Origin: Streptomyces netropsis
GTDB taxonomy: Bacteria; Actinomycetota; Actinomycetes; Streptomycetales; Streptomycetaceae
DNA length: 64,000 bases
Reading direction: 5' to 3'
Assembly: GCF_014203545.1 (NCBI RefSeq)
Contig: NZ_JACHJG010000010.1
Span: 124,001 to 188,000 of the forward strand
The notes under the pieces are model-generated. The model was not told where the DNA came from. It saw only the letters and a list, made by a program, of their open reading frames with translations, and searched no databases. Numbering within the stretch: position 1 is the first letter of the stretch; each line of letters opens with the position of its first letter. Shown in pieces: positions 1 through 9,605 of this stretch. The position numbers and the translations under genes are program-made.

Positions 1-28
1 CATGTGGGGTGTGGTGCGGACCGGTGAC

Positions 29-2200
29 TTACCGGCGGACCTCCTCGCCCGCCGGCCGGTGCGGGGCCGTGCCCGCGCCGTCGTGGTGGGCCTGGACGGG
101 CTCCCTGGGGGAGTCCTGGTGGCCCGGCCACCAGGCCTTGTGGCCCAGCAGGGAGGTCACGGTCGGGACGAGCAGCATGGCCATCACGAAGGCCGTGAGG
201 AGGATGCCGAAGGCGACCGCGAAGCCCATCTGCTGGAGCATGGAGTTCTCGGCGAGCATCAGGACGCCGAAGGTGCCCGCGAGGATGATCGCCGCCGAGG
301 TGATGGTCGGGGTCGACTGGGCGACCGCGGTGCGGATGGCCTCCTTCGGCGGGACGCCGCGGCGGACCTCCTCGCGGAGCCGGGCGACCATGAGGATGTT
401 GTAGTCGGTGCCGATGGCGACGACGAAGAGATAGACGATCACCGGCAGCATGAACAGCAGCCCGGACTCGCCCTTGATGTCCTGGAAGAGCCAGACCGTC
501 GCGCCGAGCGTGGCGCTGAAGCCGAGGGCGACCGCGATCATCAGGTACACCGGGGCGACGAGGCTGCGCAGCAGCAGGCCCAGGATGACCATGATGGCGA
601 TGCCGGCGACCGGGAAGACCAGCTTGTAGTCGTGGCTGACGGCCTTCTGGATGTCGGAGAGCACGGCGGAGGTGCCGCCGACGAGGGCTTCGGTGCCCTG
701 GGGCGCGGAGGCGTGCGCGGTGTCGCGCAGGGTGCCGCCGGCCAGCTCGATGGACTTGTCCTCGGTGGGCCGGTACTTGAGCACGACCGCGTACTGGGCG
801 ACGGTCCCGTCCGGGTTGCTGACGGCGGGGGCCACCTGGCCGACGCCCTCGATGCCGGCCAGCTTCGTGCGGAAGGTGCCGAGTTCGGCCTGGTTCAGCT
901 TGGCGCCGTCCTTGGACTTGAGGTAGATCATGGCGGGGTCGGACTGGCCGGCGGAGAAGCCGCGCTGCATGTCCTTCATCGCCTGGACCGACTCGAGCTT
1001 CTGCGGCATCTGGCTGGAGGTGTCGAACTCGGCCTTGAAGTTGAACGCGCCGACGGCGAGGACGGCGAGGACCACGGTGGACAGACCCGCGACGATGCCG
1101 GGGCGACGGGCGACGAGGCCGCCGACGCCGTTGGCGAACCGGTTCTTCGGGGTCTTCTTCCACGCCTTGGACGGCCAGAAGGCCTTGGTGCCCAGCAGCG
1201 AGAAGACGGCGGGGACGAGCGTGAGCGCGGCCACCAGCGTGACGGCGACGGAGATCGCGAGCGAGGGGCCCATCGCCCGCATCATGCCCATGGTGGACAG
1301 CAGCAGGGCGAGGAAGGCGACGATGACGGCGCCGGCGGCGGAGGCGATGGTCTCGCCGACCTTGGCGACGGCGTCGGACAGCGCTTCCTTCGGCTCCTGA
1401 CCCTGCCGCAGGTGCTCGCGGTAGCGGAAGAGCAGGAAGAGGATGTAGTCGGTGCCGACGCCGAAGAGGACGACGATGAGGATCGCGGAGATGGAGGCGT
1501 CCGCCTTCAGCCCGCCGAGCTCGGCGGCGGTGCCGATGAGGCCGTTGGCGACCGCGGCGACCACGAGGATGATGATGACCGGCAGGATCGCGATGAGCGG
1601 GCTGCGGAAGATGACGAGCAGCAGCACGATGATGAGCAGCAGGGTCGCCATCATGATCATCGCGTCGGTGTCGCCGGAGGACTCCTGGGAGTCGAGGGCG
1701 CTGGCCGCCTGACCGGTGATGCCCATCTTCAACTGCGTCCCGTTGAGCAGCGACTTGCCGTCGTTGCGCAGCTCCTTGACGGACTTGGGCAGCTTCTCGT
1801 CGAAGGCGTTCTTGGTGGTGGCGATGATGTTGGCCAGGGCGACCTCACCGTTGGGGGAGACGGCCTGGGGTCCGGTGACCACCTTGGCGATCTTCTCGCG
1901 GTGCTTGCCCTCGAGGCCGGCCGACACCTTGATGACGTCCGCGCGGTCGGCGGCGGTGAGCTTGCCGCCGTCCTTGCGCTGGAAGACGACGATGGCGGCG
2001 GGCTGTTCGGTCTTGGGGAAGGCTTCTTCCTGGAGTTTGCCGACCCGCACCGACTCGTAGTGCGAAGGCAGGAATTCCGTTTCGTCGGTGGTGGACTTCA
2101 GCCCGGGTGCGAACACGGCCAGGAGGACGGCGGCTATGATCCAGCCCCCGATGGTGAGCCAGGGGCGGTGGACGGCGAACCGACCTACTCGTCGGAACAT
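29..2200 (-). CDS. MMPL family (RND-type) membrane transporter
   Basis: A 723-residue protein with the MMPL/RND layout: an N-terminal membrane segment (about residues 14-33), a large extracytoplasmic loop, a block of five or six membrane segments, then a second loop and a second membrane block, so the halves are duplicated. Members of this actinobacterial family export lipids, siderophores or drugs using the proton gradient; the substrate cannot be told from sequence. The start is supported by a strong GAAGGAG ribosome site 8 bases upstream of the ATG. The C-terminal tail after the last membrane segment is short and basic/His-rich. The gene upstream on the other strand is an unrelated peptidase, so it is probably transcribed alone. 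Length is typical of the family. Confidence 0.9.
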   Translation of the reverse strand: MFRRVGRFAVHRPWLTIGGWIIAAVLLAVFAPGLKSTTDETEFLPSHYESVRVGKLQEEAFPKTEQPAAIVVFQRKDGGKLTAADRADVIKVSAGLEGKHREKIAKVVTGPQAVSPNGEVALANIIATTKNAFDEKLPKSVKELRNDGKSLLNGTQLKMGITGQAASALDSQESSGDTDAMIMMATLLLIIVLLLVIFRSPLIAILPVIIILVVAAVANGLIGTAAELGGLKADASISAILIVVLFGVGTDYILFLLFRYREHLRQGQEPKEALSDAVAKVGETIASAAGAVIVAFLALLLSTMGMMRAMGPSLAISVAVTLVAALTLVPAVFSLLGTKAFWPSKAWKKTPKNRFANGVGGLVARRPGIVAGLSTVVLAVLAVGAFNFKAEFDTSSQMPQKLESVQAMKDMQRGFSAGQSDPAMIYLKSKDGAKLNQAELGTFRTKLAGIEGVGQVAPAVSNPDGTVAQYAVVLKYRPTEDKSIELAGGTLRDTAHASAPQGTEALVGGTSAVLSDIQKAVSHDYKLVFPVAGIAIMVILGLLLRSLVAPVYLMIAVALGFSATLGATVWLFQDIKGESGLLFMLPVIVYLFVVAIGTDYNILMVARLREEVRRGVPPKEAIRTAVAQSTPTITSAAIILAGTFGVLMLAENSMLQQMGFAVAFGILLTAFVMAMLLVPTVTSLLGHKAWWPGHQDSPREPVQAHHDGAGTAPHRPAGEEVRR

Positions 2201-2433
2201 GGTGCTCCTTCAAAAGATTAATACTGCGCGGCCCGCCGACCTGTCGCGTGTTTGTATGGCCGAGTGTGTGTACGGGCATGAACACGCTAGGCAACGGGGT
2301 TGCTTGCGCACAACGGATTCAGGGGGAAATCGGTCCTGGGTCGGGGTAGACCTCATCCGCCGGTAGGAGGGGCTCTCACCCGTGAGGTCGAGAAGTTCCC
2401 GCCGACCGCCTTCGTCCGGATTACTCTGCCCCC

Positions 2434-3579
2434 ATGACCGATGCCGCCGCTGTCGCCCCGGGGTCGTCCGATGCCCCGGTGGATCCGAAGGACTACGCCG
2501 CCCGGATGGAGCGTGCCGCGCTGTCGGCCGCTGACGCCGGACTGGCCGGGCTGATCGTCACACCGGGCCCGGATCTGGTGTGGCTGACCGGCTACAGCCC
2601 GCCCACCACCGAGCGGTTGACCGTGCTGTTGGTGGCCCCCGGGCGCCGGCCGCAGCTGCTGGTGCCCGCCCTCGAGCGGCCCGACGCAGAACGCGCTCCG
2701 GGTGCCCGCGCGTTGGCGGTGAGCGGCTGGACGGACGGCGAGGACCCCTACGCGCTGATGGTCAAGCTGCTGGAGGCGAAGGGCCGTTACGGGGTCTCCG
2801 ACAACGCCTGGGCGTTGCATCTGCTGGCTTTGCAGCGCAACCGCCCCGAGGTGGCGTACGGCGCCCTCACGGAGGTGCTGCCGATGCTGCGCGCGGTCAA
2901 GGACGCGTACGAGGTGGAGCGGCTCGCCGCGGCGGGGGCCGCCGCGGACGCCACCTACGAGCAGATCGTGGGCGTGCGGTTCGCCGGACGCCGGGAGTAC
3001 GAGGTGGCGGCGGACCTGGCGCGGCTGCTGCGGGAACACGGCCACAGCCAGGTCGATTTCACGATCGTCGGCTCCGGTCCGAACGGCGCCAACCCGCATC
3101 ACGACGCGGGGGAACGCATGATCGAGGACGGCGACATGGTCGTCCTGGACTTCGGCGGGCTGAAGGACGGGTACGGCTCGGACACGACCCGCACCGTCCA
3201 TGTGGGGGAGCCGACGCGCGAGGAGCGCACGGTGCACGACCTGGTGCGCGAAGCGCAGCAGGCGGCGTTCGAGGCGGTGCGGCCGGGGGTGGCGTGCCAG
3301 GAGATCGACCGGGTGGCGCGGCAGGTCATCCGGCGGGCCGGGTACGGCGAGTACTTCATTCACCGCACCGGCCACGGCATCGGGGTGACCACGCACGAGC
3401 CGCCGTATCTGGTGGAAGGGGAGCACCTGCCGCTGGTGCCGGGGATGTGTTTCTCGATCGAGCCGGGGATCTATCTGCCGGGCCGGTTCGGCGTCCGCAT
3501 CGAGGACATCGTGACCTGCACGGAGACGGGCGGCCGGCGGCTGAACAACACGGCGCGGGAGCTGCGCGTGGTGGCCTGA
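2434..3579 (+). CDS. M24 family metallopeptidase (Xaa-Pro aminopeptidase-like)
   Basis: 381 residues with two domains: an N-terminal creatinase/prolidase-type domain (about 20-155) and a C-terminal pita-bread M24 domain (about 165-378). Dinuclear metal ligands are visible in order: D in VVLDFGGL, D in GSDTTRT, H in HRTGHGIG, E in SIEPGIYL and E in VRIEDI. It should remove N-terminal residues ahead of proline, or act on related dipeptides, in the cytoplasm; there is no signal peptide. The ATG at 2434 is the first in frame after the divergent MMPL gene. The next gene converges on it with only 27 bases between stops. Confidence 0.92.
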   Translation: MTDAAAVAPGSSDAPVDPKDYAARMERAALSAADAGLAGLIVTPGPDLVWLTGYSPPTTERLTVLLVAPGRRPQLLVPALERPDAERAPGARALAVSGWTDGEDPYALMVKLLEAKGRYGVSDNAWALHLLALQRNRPEVAYGALTEVLPMLRAVKDAYEVERLAAAGAAADATYEQIVGVRFAGRREYEVAADLARLLREHGHSQVDFTIVGSGPNGANPHHDAGERMIEDGDMVVLDFGGLKDGYGSDTTRTVHVGEPTREERTVHDLVREAQQAAFEAVRPGVACQEIDRVARQVIRRAGYGEYFIHRTGHGIGVTTHEPPYLVEGEHLPLVPGMCFSIEPGIYLPGRFGVRIEDIVTCTETGGRRLNNTARELRVVA

Positions 3580-3606
3580 CGGCTCTCCCCGGACTGGGGT
3601 CCGCCG

Positions 3607-4095
3607 CTACAGCGGGCGGTGCATGATGTGCAGCCCGGTGTACGTGCCGTCGGGCAGCCGGTACCCCTCGGGGAGCGTGCCGATGACGGTGAAGCCGAGT
3701 GAGCGCCAGAGGGCGACGGCACGGACGTTCGTCTGGACGACGGCGTTGAACTGCATGGCGCGGTAGCCCTCGGCGCGGGCCCATTCGATGGTGTACTCGC
3801 CGAGCGCGCGGCCGATGCCGTGGCCCGCGTGCTCGGGGGCCACCATGAAGCTGGCGCTGGCGATGTGGGCGGCCGGGCCCATGTGGTTGGGGTTCATCTT
3901 GGCGGTGCCGAGGACGGTCCCCGAGTCGTCGACGGCCACGACCGTCCGGCCGGGCGCGGTGAGCATCCAGCACTCGCGGGCGAAGTCCTCGCCGATGTCG
4001 CGCGGGAAGGTGAAGCTCTCGCCCGCCGAGGCCACGGTGCGGACGACGGGCCAGATGGCGGGCCAGTCGGCTGCCTCGGCGACTCTGATCTTCAT
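3607..4095 (-). CDS. GNAT family N-acetyltransferase
   Basis: 162 residues starting at the ATG in MKIRVAEAADW; the reading frame is open a further 47 codons upstream but that part is low-complexity and has no family similarity. The GNAT fold is recognisable: beta1 at the N terminus (IRVAEA), an acetyl-CoA P-loop around PEHAGHGIGRALGEY (about residues 90-104), and the final beta-bulge region IGTLPEGYRL. The substrate amine is unknown. It converges on the peptidase gene and is divergent from the sigma factor gene that follows. Confidence 0.85.
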   Translation of the reverse strand: MKIRVAEAADWPAIWPVVRTVASAGESFTFPRDIGEDFARECWMLTAPGRTVVAVDDSGTVLGTAKMNPNHMGPAAHIASASFMVAPEHAGHGIGRALGEYTIEWARAEGYRAMQFNAVVQTNVRAVALWRSLGFTVIGTLPEGYRLPDGTYTGLHIMHRPL

Positions 4096-4270
4096 GGCGC
4101 CCAGCATGACCGCCCGGGCGGCCGCGCGCGACCGGTTTTTCGCGCGCCCGCGGGGCCTGGGCGGTCCGGTCATGGTCTTCCTCTCCATCTCGCGGGCGGC
4201 CGTTGCCCGTTGGACCGGCCGGTTATCGTCCTTCACTGCACTGACGGATCGGAAGAGGGGGATGTGACGG

Positions 4271-5164
4271 GTGAGCGAGAACGATTTGCTGGCGCGACGG
4301 TTCGAGGAGCACCGTCCCCATCTGCGGGCGGTGGCCTACCGGATGCTGGGTTCGCTCGGCGACGTGGACGACGCCGTCCAGGAGACCTGGCTGAAGCTGA
4401 GCCGTTCCGATGTCACCGCGGTGGAGAACCTGGGCGGTTGGCTGACCACGGTGATCGGCCGGGTGTGCCTGGACATGCTGCGCTCGCGCACCACGCGGCG
4501 CGAGAGCCCGCTGCACGACGACGACGGGCAGGTCCGTCTCCCCGACCCGGTCATCAGCGGTCCGGACGGCCTCGACCCCGAACAGGAGATACTCCTGGCC
4601 GACTCGGTCGGCATCGCCCTGCTCGTCGTCCTGGAGACCCTCGCCCCCGCCGAGCGCCTCGCCTTCGTCCTGCACGACATGTTCGCCGTGCCGTTCGACG
4701 AGATCGCCCCCGTCCTCGGCCGCACCTCCGCCTCGACCAGACAGCTCGCCAGCCGTGCCCGCCGCCGGGTCCAGGGCGCGGCGCCCGCTCCCGACACCGA
4801 TCTGGCCCACCGGCGCCGGATCGTGGACGCCTTCCTCGCCGCCTCGCGCGGCGGGGACTTCGACGCCCTCGTCGCCGTCCTCGATCCCGAGATCGTGGCA
4901 CGCTCCGACGGCGGGACGCTGCGTCCGGGCGTGATCCGCCGCGGTGCGGCCGATGTCGCCTCCCAGGCGATCACCTTCGCCCGGTTCGCGGAAGCCGCTC
5001 ACCCGGCGCTGGTCAACGGCACCCCCGGTGTGGTCGCGGTGGCGGAGGGCCGGGTGATCTCGGTGATGGCGTTCACCGTCCAGGGCGACCGGATCACCAC
5101 GCTCGACATCCTCACCGACCCCGAGCGTCTCGCTCGTATCGATCTGAGCGTGCTCGGCGGCTGA
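4271..5164 (+). CDS. sigJ: SigJ/ECF41-type RNA polymerase sigma factor
   Basis: 297 residues. Residues 1-75 form sigma region 2 (RMLGSLGDVDDAVQETWLKL), residues 110-165 region 4 with its helix-turn-helix, and residues 175-297 a SnoaL-like extension. That extension carries the conserved DGG turn (SDGGTLRPGV) and a DPERL motif near the end, comparable to the NPDKL motif of the ECF41 group, where the extension controls activity in place of an anti-sigma factor. The start is the GTG at 4271. A strong hairpin follows the stop. No oxidoreductase or carboxymuconolactone decarboxylase, the usual ECF41 partner, is adjacent; a DHA2 exporter converges on it and a quinone oxidoreductase lies two genes away. 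Confidence 0.88.
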   Translation: MSENDLLARRFEEHRPHLRAVAYRMLGSLGDVDDAVQETWLKLSRSDVTAVENLGGWLTTVIGRVCLDMLRSRTTRRESPLHDDDGQVRLPDPVISGPDGLDPEQEILLADSVGIALLVVLETLAPAERLAFVLHDMFAVPFDEIAPVLGRTSASTRQLASRARRRVQGAAPAPDTDLAHRRRIVDAFLAASRGGDFDALVAVLDPEIVARSDGGTLRPGVIRRGAADVASQAITFARFAEAAHPALVNGTPGVVAVAEGRVISVMAFTVQGDRITTLDILTDPERLARIDLSVLGG

Positions 5165-5190
5165 TCCGACCGGGCTCGGCGGACGGCAGG

Positions 5191-5216
5191 AGGGCCCCGG
5201 GCGACGCCGGGGCCCT
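5191..5216. terminator. Hairpin between convergent genes
   Basis: A perfect 10-bp stem (AGGGCCCCGG with its complement) and a 6-base loop sit between the sigma factor stop and the exporter stop. The position and symmetry suit a bidirectional terminator. There is no long T-run, which is usual in this genus. Confidence 0.7.
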
Positions 5217-5233
5217 TCCGCCGTTCCCGTGCG

Positions 5234-6793
5234 TCAGGCGATGGCGTCGGCGGCCTGGGCGGGGTCGCCCGCCGGTGTGCTGTGCTTGGGCGCCCGAGCG
5301 GTGACGAGGAGGCCGCTGACGACGGCGGCGAGCAGCATGATGCCCGCGCCCCAGCCGATCGCGACGTGGAAGCCGTGGACGACGCCTTCCTTGGTGACGG
5401 CGTCCCGGACGGCGGGCGTCAGCGGGCCTTCGGCGGCGGCGGACTCGAGGTGCGCGGCGATGTAGGTGGCGCTGGTGGTGGTGGCGATGGTGTTGAGGAG
5501 CGCGGTGCCGACGGAGCCGCCGACCTGCTGGGCCGTGTTGACCGTGGCGGAGGTGACTCCGGACTCGGCCGGGGCGACACCCGCGGTGGCGGTGGCCATG
5601 ACGGGCATGAAGGTCAGGCCCATCCCGATCCCGACGAGGATCTCGGCGGGCAGGACGTGCGAGACGTAGGCGGGCTCGACGGTGAGGAAGGTCAGCAGGA
5701 ACAGCCCGACGGCGGCCAGCAGCGCCCCGGGCACCATCAGGGTGCGCGGCGGCACATGGGTCATGAGCCGGGCCGAGATCTGGGTCGAGGTGAGGACGAT
5801 CGCGGCGGTCAGCGGCAGGAACGCCATGCCGGTCCGGACGGGGGAGTAGCCGAGCACGACCTGGAGGTAGTACGTCATGAACAGGAACATCCCGAACATG
5901 GCGATGACGGCGAGCCCCATCGTCAGGAACGCGCCGCCACGATTGCGGTCGCGAATGATGTGCGGGGGCAGCAGCGGGCTGGGGGCCCGGGTCTGCCACC
6001 AGGTGAAGGCCGCCAGCAGCGCCACGCCGCCGGCCAGCAGGGCGAGGACGAGCGGATCGGCCCAGCCGAGCGGCTCGGCCTTGCTGCAGCCGTAGACGAC
6101 GGCGACGAGACCTCCGCAGCCGAGCAGCACGCCGGGGATGTCCAGGCGGGGGCGGTGGGTGGGGCGGTGGTCGTGCAGCAGCAACAGGGCGCCGGCCAGG
6201 GCGCCCAGGGCGATCGGGATGTTCACGTAGAGACACCAGCGCCAGTTCAGGTACTCGGTCAGCAGCCCGCCCGCGATCAGTCCGATGGCGGAGCCGCCGC
6301 CCGCGATGGCGCCGTAGATGCCGAAGGCCTTGCTGCGCTCCTTCACGTCCGTGAACGTCGTGGTCAGGAGGGACAGCGCGGAGGGCGCCAGCACCGCGGC
6401 GAAGACGCCCTGGAGGGCGCGGGCGCAGAACAGCAGCGTCGAGGTGTGGGCGGCGCCGCCCAGCGCGGACGCCGCCGCGAAGCCCACCAGCCCGACCGTG
6501 AAGGTGCGTTTCCGGCCGACCAGGTCCGCGACCTTGCCGCCGAGCAGCAGCAGACCGCCGAAGGCGAGGGTGTAGGCGGTGATCACCCATTGGCGGTCGC
6601 CGTCGGACATGTGGAGGTCGCGCTGGGCGGAGGGGAGGGCGATGTTCACGACCGTCGCGTCGAGGACCACCATCAGCTGGGCGAGCGCGATGACGACCAG
6701 GCCCCACCAGCGGCGGGAGTCGGGCGGCTCGGCCGGTGCCGGCGCGCTGCCCGGACCGTCCGGGCCCCTCGGACTCGTCGGACTCGAACTCAT
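5234..6793 (-). CDS. MFS transporter, DHA2 family (EmrB/QacA-type drug exporter)
   Basis: 519 residues with 14 predicted membrane segments, beginning near residue 30 (WGLVVIALAQLMVVLDATVV). Motif D1 (LDATVVNIALP) and motif A after the second segment (GGKVADLVGRKRTF) place it in the 14-TMS drug:H+ antiporter-2 family. The start at MSSSPTSP is preferred over the ATG ten codons upstream because AGGT lies 7 bases before it. The long Pro/Gly-rich N terminus is cytoplasmic. Substrate unknown. No TetR regulator is adjacent, which is unusual for this family. Confidence 0.9.
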   Translation of the reverse strand: MSSSPTSPRGPDGPGSAPAPAEPPDSRRWWGLVVIALAQLMVVLDATVVNIALPSAQRDLHMSDGDRQWVITAYTLAFGGLLLLGGKVADLVGRKRTFTVGLVGFAAASALGGAAHTSTLLFCARALQGVFAAVLAPSALSLLTTTFTDVKERSKAFGIYGAIAGGGSAIGLIAGGLLTEYLNWRWCLYVNIPIALGALAGALLLLHDHRPTHRPRLDIPGVLLGCGGLVAVVYGCSKAEPLGWADPLVLALLAGGVALLAAFTWWQTRAPSPLLPPHIIRDRNRGGAFLTMGLAVIAMFGMFLFMTYYLQVVLGYSPVRTGMAFLPLTAAIVLTSTQISARLMTHVPPRTLMVPGALLAAVGLFLLTFLTVEPAYVSHVLPAEILVGIGMGLTFMPVMATATAGVAPAESGVTSATVNTAQQVGGSVGTALLNTIATTTSATYIAAHLESAAAEGPLTPAVRDAVTKEGVVHGFHVAIGWGAGIMLLAAVVSGLLVTARAPKHSTPAGDPAQAADAIA

Positions 6794-6923
6794 CGGAACC
6801 TGCTTTCGCGGCCGGTTTCGCACGGCCGACGACGGCGTCTGATGCGCCCGTCCAGCCTAGGTGCGATGGCGTGGGGCCGCTTCCCGAGCCGGGCGGTGGC
6901 CGTGCCGCTCGCCCGGGGTCGCC

Positions 6924-7916
6924 CTACGGGACGAGGACGACCTTGCCCATCGTGGCGCGCGAGGTCAGTGCCACGTGTGCGGCGGCCGCGTCGGCCAGCG
7001 GGAAGCGGTGCACGGTGGGGACGACGTTGCCCGCCGCGGCCTGGGCCAGCGACTCCTCCTCCAGCCTGCGCATCCCCACCTGCCCGCCGCCGAACCGGGC
7101 CAGCATCGGCGGGCCGAGGACCGACTGCGAGGTCAGCGACCGCTCGGCGAGCTCCTCGGGGGCGAGGGTGAGCGGCCCGCCGGAGGACCAGCCGTAGACG
7201 AGGTGCGTGCCGCCGGGGCCGAGGAGGTCGACGGCGGCACGGGCGGCGGGACCGCCCACGGCGTCGAAGACGACCGTGGCGGTGCGCCCGCCGAGGGCGG
7301 TCCGGGCCGCCTCGGCCCAGCCCTCGGCGGTGTAGTCGAAGGCGAGGTCCGCGCCCAGCTCGCGCACCCGCCGGACCTTGGCCGGGCCGCCCGCGAGGCC
7401 GACGACGGTCGCGCCCGCGTTCTTGGCGTACTGCGTGAGCAGCGAGCCGATGCCCCCGGCCGCCGCCGTCACGATCACGACGTCCTCGGCGCCCAGCTCG
7501 GTGAAGCCGAGGACGCCGAGGGCGGTGCGGCCGGTGCCGATCATCGCGATGGCCTGGTCCTCGCGCAGCCCCTCCGGTATCCCGTGCAGCTTCTCCGCGT
7601 CGATGACGGCCAGCTCGGCGTAGCCGCCGGGGGCGGCGCCCAGGTGCCCGACGACCCGGCGGCCGAGCCAGCGGGGGTCGGTGCCCTCACCGAGGGCGTC
7701 GACGGTGCCGGCGATCTCGCGGCCGGGGACGGTGGGCAGCTCGGGGAGCGGGTACGGGCCGTTCGGGTCGCCGGCGCGCAGGGTGGTGTCGACGACGTGC
7801 ACACCGGCGGCGGCGACGGCGATCCGGACCTGGCCGGGGCCGGGCTCGGGGTCGTCGGTCTTCTCGTAGGTGAGGTTCTCGGCGGGGCCGAAGGCGTGCA
7901 GCCGGACGGCGTGCAT
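6924..7916 (-). CDS. Zinc-less medium-chain dehydrogenase (quinone oxidoreductase, NADPH)
   Basis: 330 residues starting at MHAVRLHAFGPAENL, with GAGGAG 7 bases upstream; the longer open frame lacks support. The fold is MDR: an N-terminal GroES-like catalytic domain (1-120, with VPGREIAGTV) and a Rossmann domain (120-280, with TAAAGGIGSLLTQYAKNAG for NADPH). The structural-zinc cysteines and catalytic Cys/His are absent, as in QOR-type reductases. Likely a cytoplasmic reductase of quinones or enones. Divergent from the pentapeptide gene, 124 bases apart. Confidence 0.88.
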   Translation of the reverse strand: MHAVRLHAFGPAENLTYEKTDDPEPGPGQVRIAVAAAGVHVVDTTLRAGDPNGPYPLPELPTVPGREIAGTVDALGEGTDPRWLGRRVVGHLGAAPGGYAELAVIDAEKLHGIPEGLREDQAIAMIGTGRTALGVLGFTELGAEDVVIVTAAAGGIGSLLTQYAKNAGATVVGLAGGPAKVRRVRELGADLAFDYTAEGWAEAARTALGGRTATVVFDAVGGPAARAAVDLLGPGGTHLVYGWSSGGPLTLAPEELAERSLTSQSVLGPPMLARFGGGQVGMRRLEEESLAQAAAGNVVPTVHRFPLADAAAAHVALTSRATMGKVVLVP

Positions 7917-8040
7917 GGGTGCTCCTCGAGCGTTGTTCCGTGGACTCCTTGAGTCTTCAATCTCGACCATGGTTGAGGTCAAGGGGTGCGGCGGTGCGCG
8001 CCGACAGGCGTTGTCAGTGCCGTGTGCCACGGTGGCGGGT

Positions 8041-8733
8041 ATGACGACGCGCGGCAGGCAGAAGGCAGGCAAGGCACAACCGTCGGCCCGGCTCCCGGAG
8101 GTACGGCTGCCGCCGCTGCGGCCGTGGGCGGGGGCGGAGCTGGAGCGGGAGGGCGATTACGACGGCCTCGATTTCACCGAGGTCGACCTCGTCGGCCAGA
8201 TGGCCTCCGGCGCCCGATTCATGGACTGCGGGATCTCCCGCTGCGCGCTGGACGAGACGCGGCTGAGCCGGGCCCGGATCCTCGACTGCGTGCTCGACGG
8301 CGTGCACGGGGTGGGTACGGATCTGGCGGAGGCGACGCTGCGCGACGTGGAGGTGCGGGACGCGCGGCTGGGCGGCACCCAGCTGCACGGCGCGGTGCTG
8401 GAGCGGGTCCTGGTGCGCGGCGGCAAGATCGACTATCTGAATCTGCGCACGGCCACGCTCAAGGACGTCACCTTCGAGGGCTGTGTGCTCTCCGAGGCCG
8501 ACTTCGCCGGAGCGCGGCTGGAGCGGGTCGTCTTCCGGGACTGCGTGCTGCGGCGCGTCGACTTCACCGCCGTGCGGATGAAGGACGTGGATCTACGGGA
8601 GGCCGCCGAGCTGGACATCGCCCGGGGGATCGATCAGCTGGCGGGTGCGGTGATCAGCCCGGCCCAATTGCTGGACCTGGCACCCGCCTTCGCCGCGCAG
8701 ATCGGCGTACGGGTCGCCGGCCGCGAGCCGTGA
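8041..8733 (+). CDS. Pentapeptide repeat protein
   Basis: 230 residues beginning at MTTRGRQKAG; the frame is open further upstream but that part overlaps the divergent oxidoreductase. From about residue 40 to 190 there are repeated A(D/N)LXX-like pentapeptides (FTEVD, ADFAG, ARLER, VDFTA), which build a right-handed quadrilateral beta-helix. Some family members mimic DNA and shield gyrase (Qnr/MfpA), but many have unknown roles. Nothing next to this gene, such as a GTPase conservon, suggests a gyrase role. The C-terminal 35 residues leave the repeat and may cap the helix. Confidence 0.85.
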   Translation: MTTRGRQKAGKAQPSARLPEVRLPPLRPWAGAELEREGDYDGLDFTEVDLVGQMASGARFMDCGISRCALDETRLSRARILDCVLDGVHGVGTDLAEATLRDVEVRDARLGGTQLHGAVLERVLVRGGKIDYLNLRTATLKDVTFEGCVLSEADFAGARLERVVFRDCVLRRVDFTAVRMKDVDLREAAELDIARGIDQLAGAVISPAQLLDLAPAFAAQIGVRVAGREP

Positions 8734-8740
8734 CGTCCGC

Positions 8741-8891
8741 ACCGCCGCTGCGCGGCGGTGTCCTCCCCAAGCCCGTCCGGCGTTTGAGGACACAGCACAG
8801 CAGCCCGTCCGGCGTTTGAGGACGCGCCCGCAGGGCGCTCGCCGCCGCAGGCGGCAAAGACGGCCCGCAGGGCGCTCGCCCGCCGCAGGCG
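8741..8891. repeat. Dispersed intergenic repeat, family 1, copy 1
   Basis: The stretch holds the core GCCCGTCCGGCGTTTGAGGA twice (8771 and 8803), flanked by GC palindromes such as GCCGCCGCAGGCGGC and CGCAGGGCGCTCGCC that also occur at 41115-41260, 45541-45714 and 55711-55905. It fills the gap between the convergent pentapeptide gene and the small protein gene. Confidence 0.75.
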
Positions 8892-8908
8892 CAGGGCGAC
8901 CGGCGATG

Positions 8909-9406
8909 TCAGACCCGCGGGAACCGGCTCTGCAGGTCCCATACGACCGGGTTGTCGGCGAGACCCTCGTGCATGTCGCAGAGGTCCGCGATCACGTCGT
9001 GGAGGAAGTCCCGCGCCTCGCGGCGCAGCGCCCTGTGGTTGAAGTTGAGCGGGGGCTCGTCCGCCGGCTGCCAGTCGGCGGCGACCTCCACCCAGCCGAA
9101 GCGACGCTCGAACATCAGCCGGTCGGTCGACTCCGTGAAGTCCAGCTCCGCGTACTGCGGGACCGCCGCGCGGTTGCCCCGGGGGTCGCGGTCGACCTGT
9201 TCCAGGACGTCGCAGAGCGCCCACGCGAAGTCGAGCACGGGAACCCATCCCCAGCCTGTGGACAGCTCCCGGTCCGTCTTCACGTCGGCGAGGTAGACGT
9301 CACCGCAGAAGAGGTCGTGCCGCAGCGCCCGCACATCCGCCGTGCGGTAGTCCGTCTGCGGGGGGTCGGGGAAGCGGCGCGAAAGCGAGTAGCCGAGGTC
9401 GATCAC
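8909..9406 (-). CDS. Conserved hypothetical protein (DUF7878-like)
   Basis: 165 residues, soluble and acidic, with no signal peptide or membrane segment. Readable features are an N-terminal IDLGYSLSRRFPDPP, a central WVPVLDFAWALCDVLEQV helix and a C-terminal LHDVIADLCDMHEGL helix. It resembles small streptomycete proteins that score the presence of side-chain-rich regions without known activity; I cannot assign a function. It ends just after the repeat cluster and is probably transcribed alone. Confidence 0.65.
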   Translation of the reverse strand: MIDLGYSLSRRFPDPPQTDYRTADVRALRHDLFCGDVYLADVKTDRELSTGWGWVPVLDFAWALCDVLEQVDRDPRGNRAAVPQYAELDFTESTDRLMFERRFGWVEVAADWQPADEPPLNFNHRALRREARDFLHDVIADLCDMHEGLADNPVVWDLQSRFPRV

Positions 9407-9451
9407 GCCTCGATGGTGTCACGGGCGTCGGCCGGGTGCGTAAACGCGCCT

Positions 9452-9490
9452 GCCCGTGCCCTCACCACGGAAGGTGGCGAGGGCACGGGC
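9452..9490 (-). terminator. Hairpin downstream of the M4 protease
   Basis: A 12-bp perfect stem (GCCCGTGCCCTC with complement) lies about 115 bases beyond the protease stop and before the next gene on the same strand. A second palindrome, CGGTGATCACCG, occurs at about 9503-9514. Likely terminates the protease transcript. Confidence 0.6.
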
Positions 9491-9605
9491 CGGTCACCGG
9501 ACGGTGATCACCGCGTGGGTGTGAGCACTGCGAGGGCGGTGATCACTTCCGGGACTTCCGTCGTGCCGTGTCCCCGGGTCGGGACCCGGTCACTTCACGA
9601 CGTGG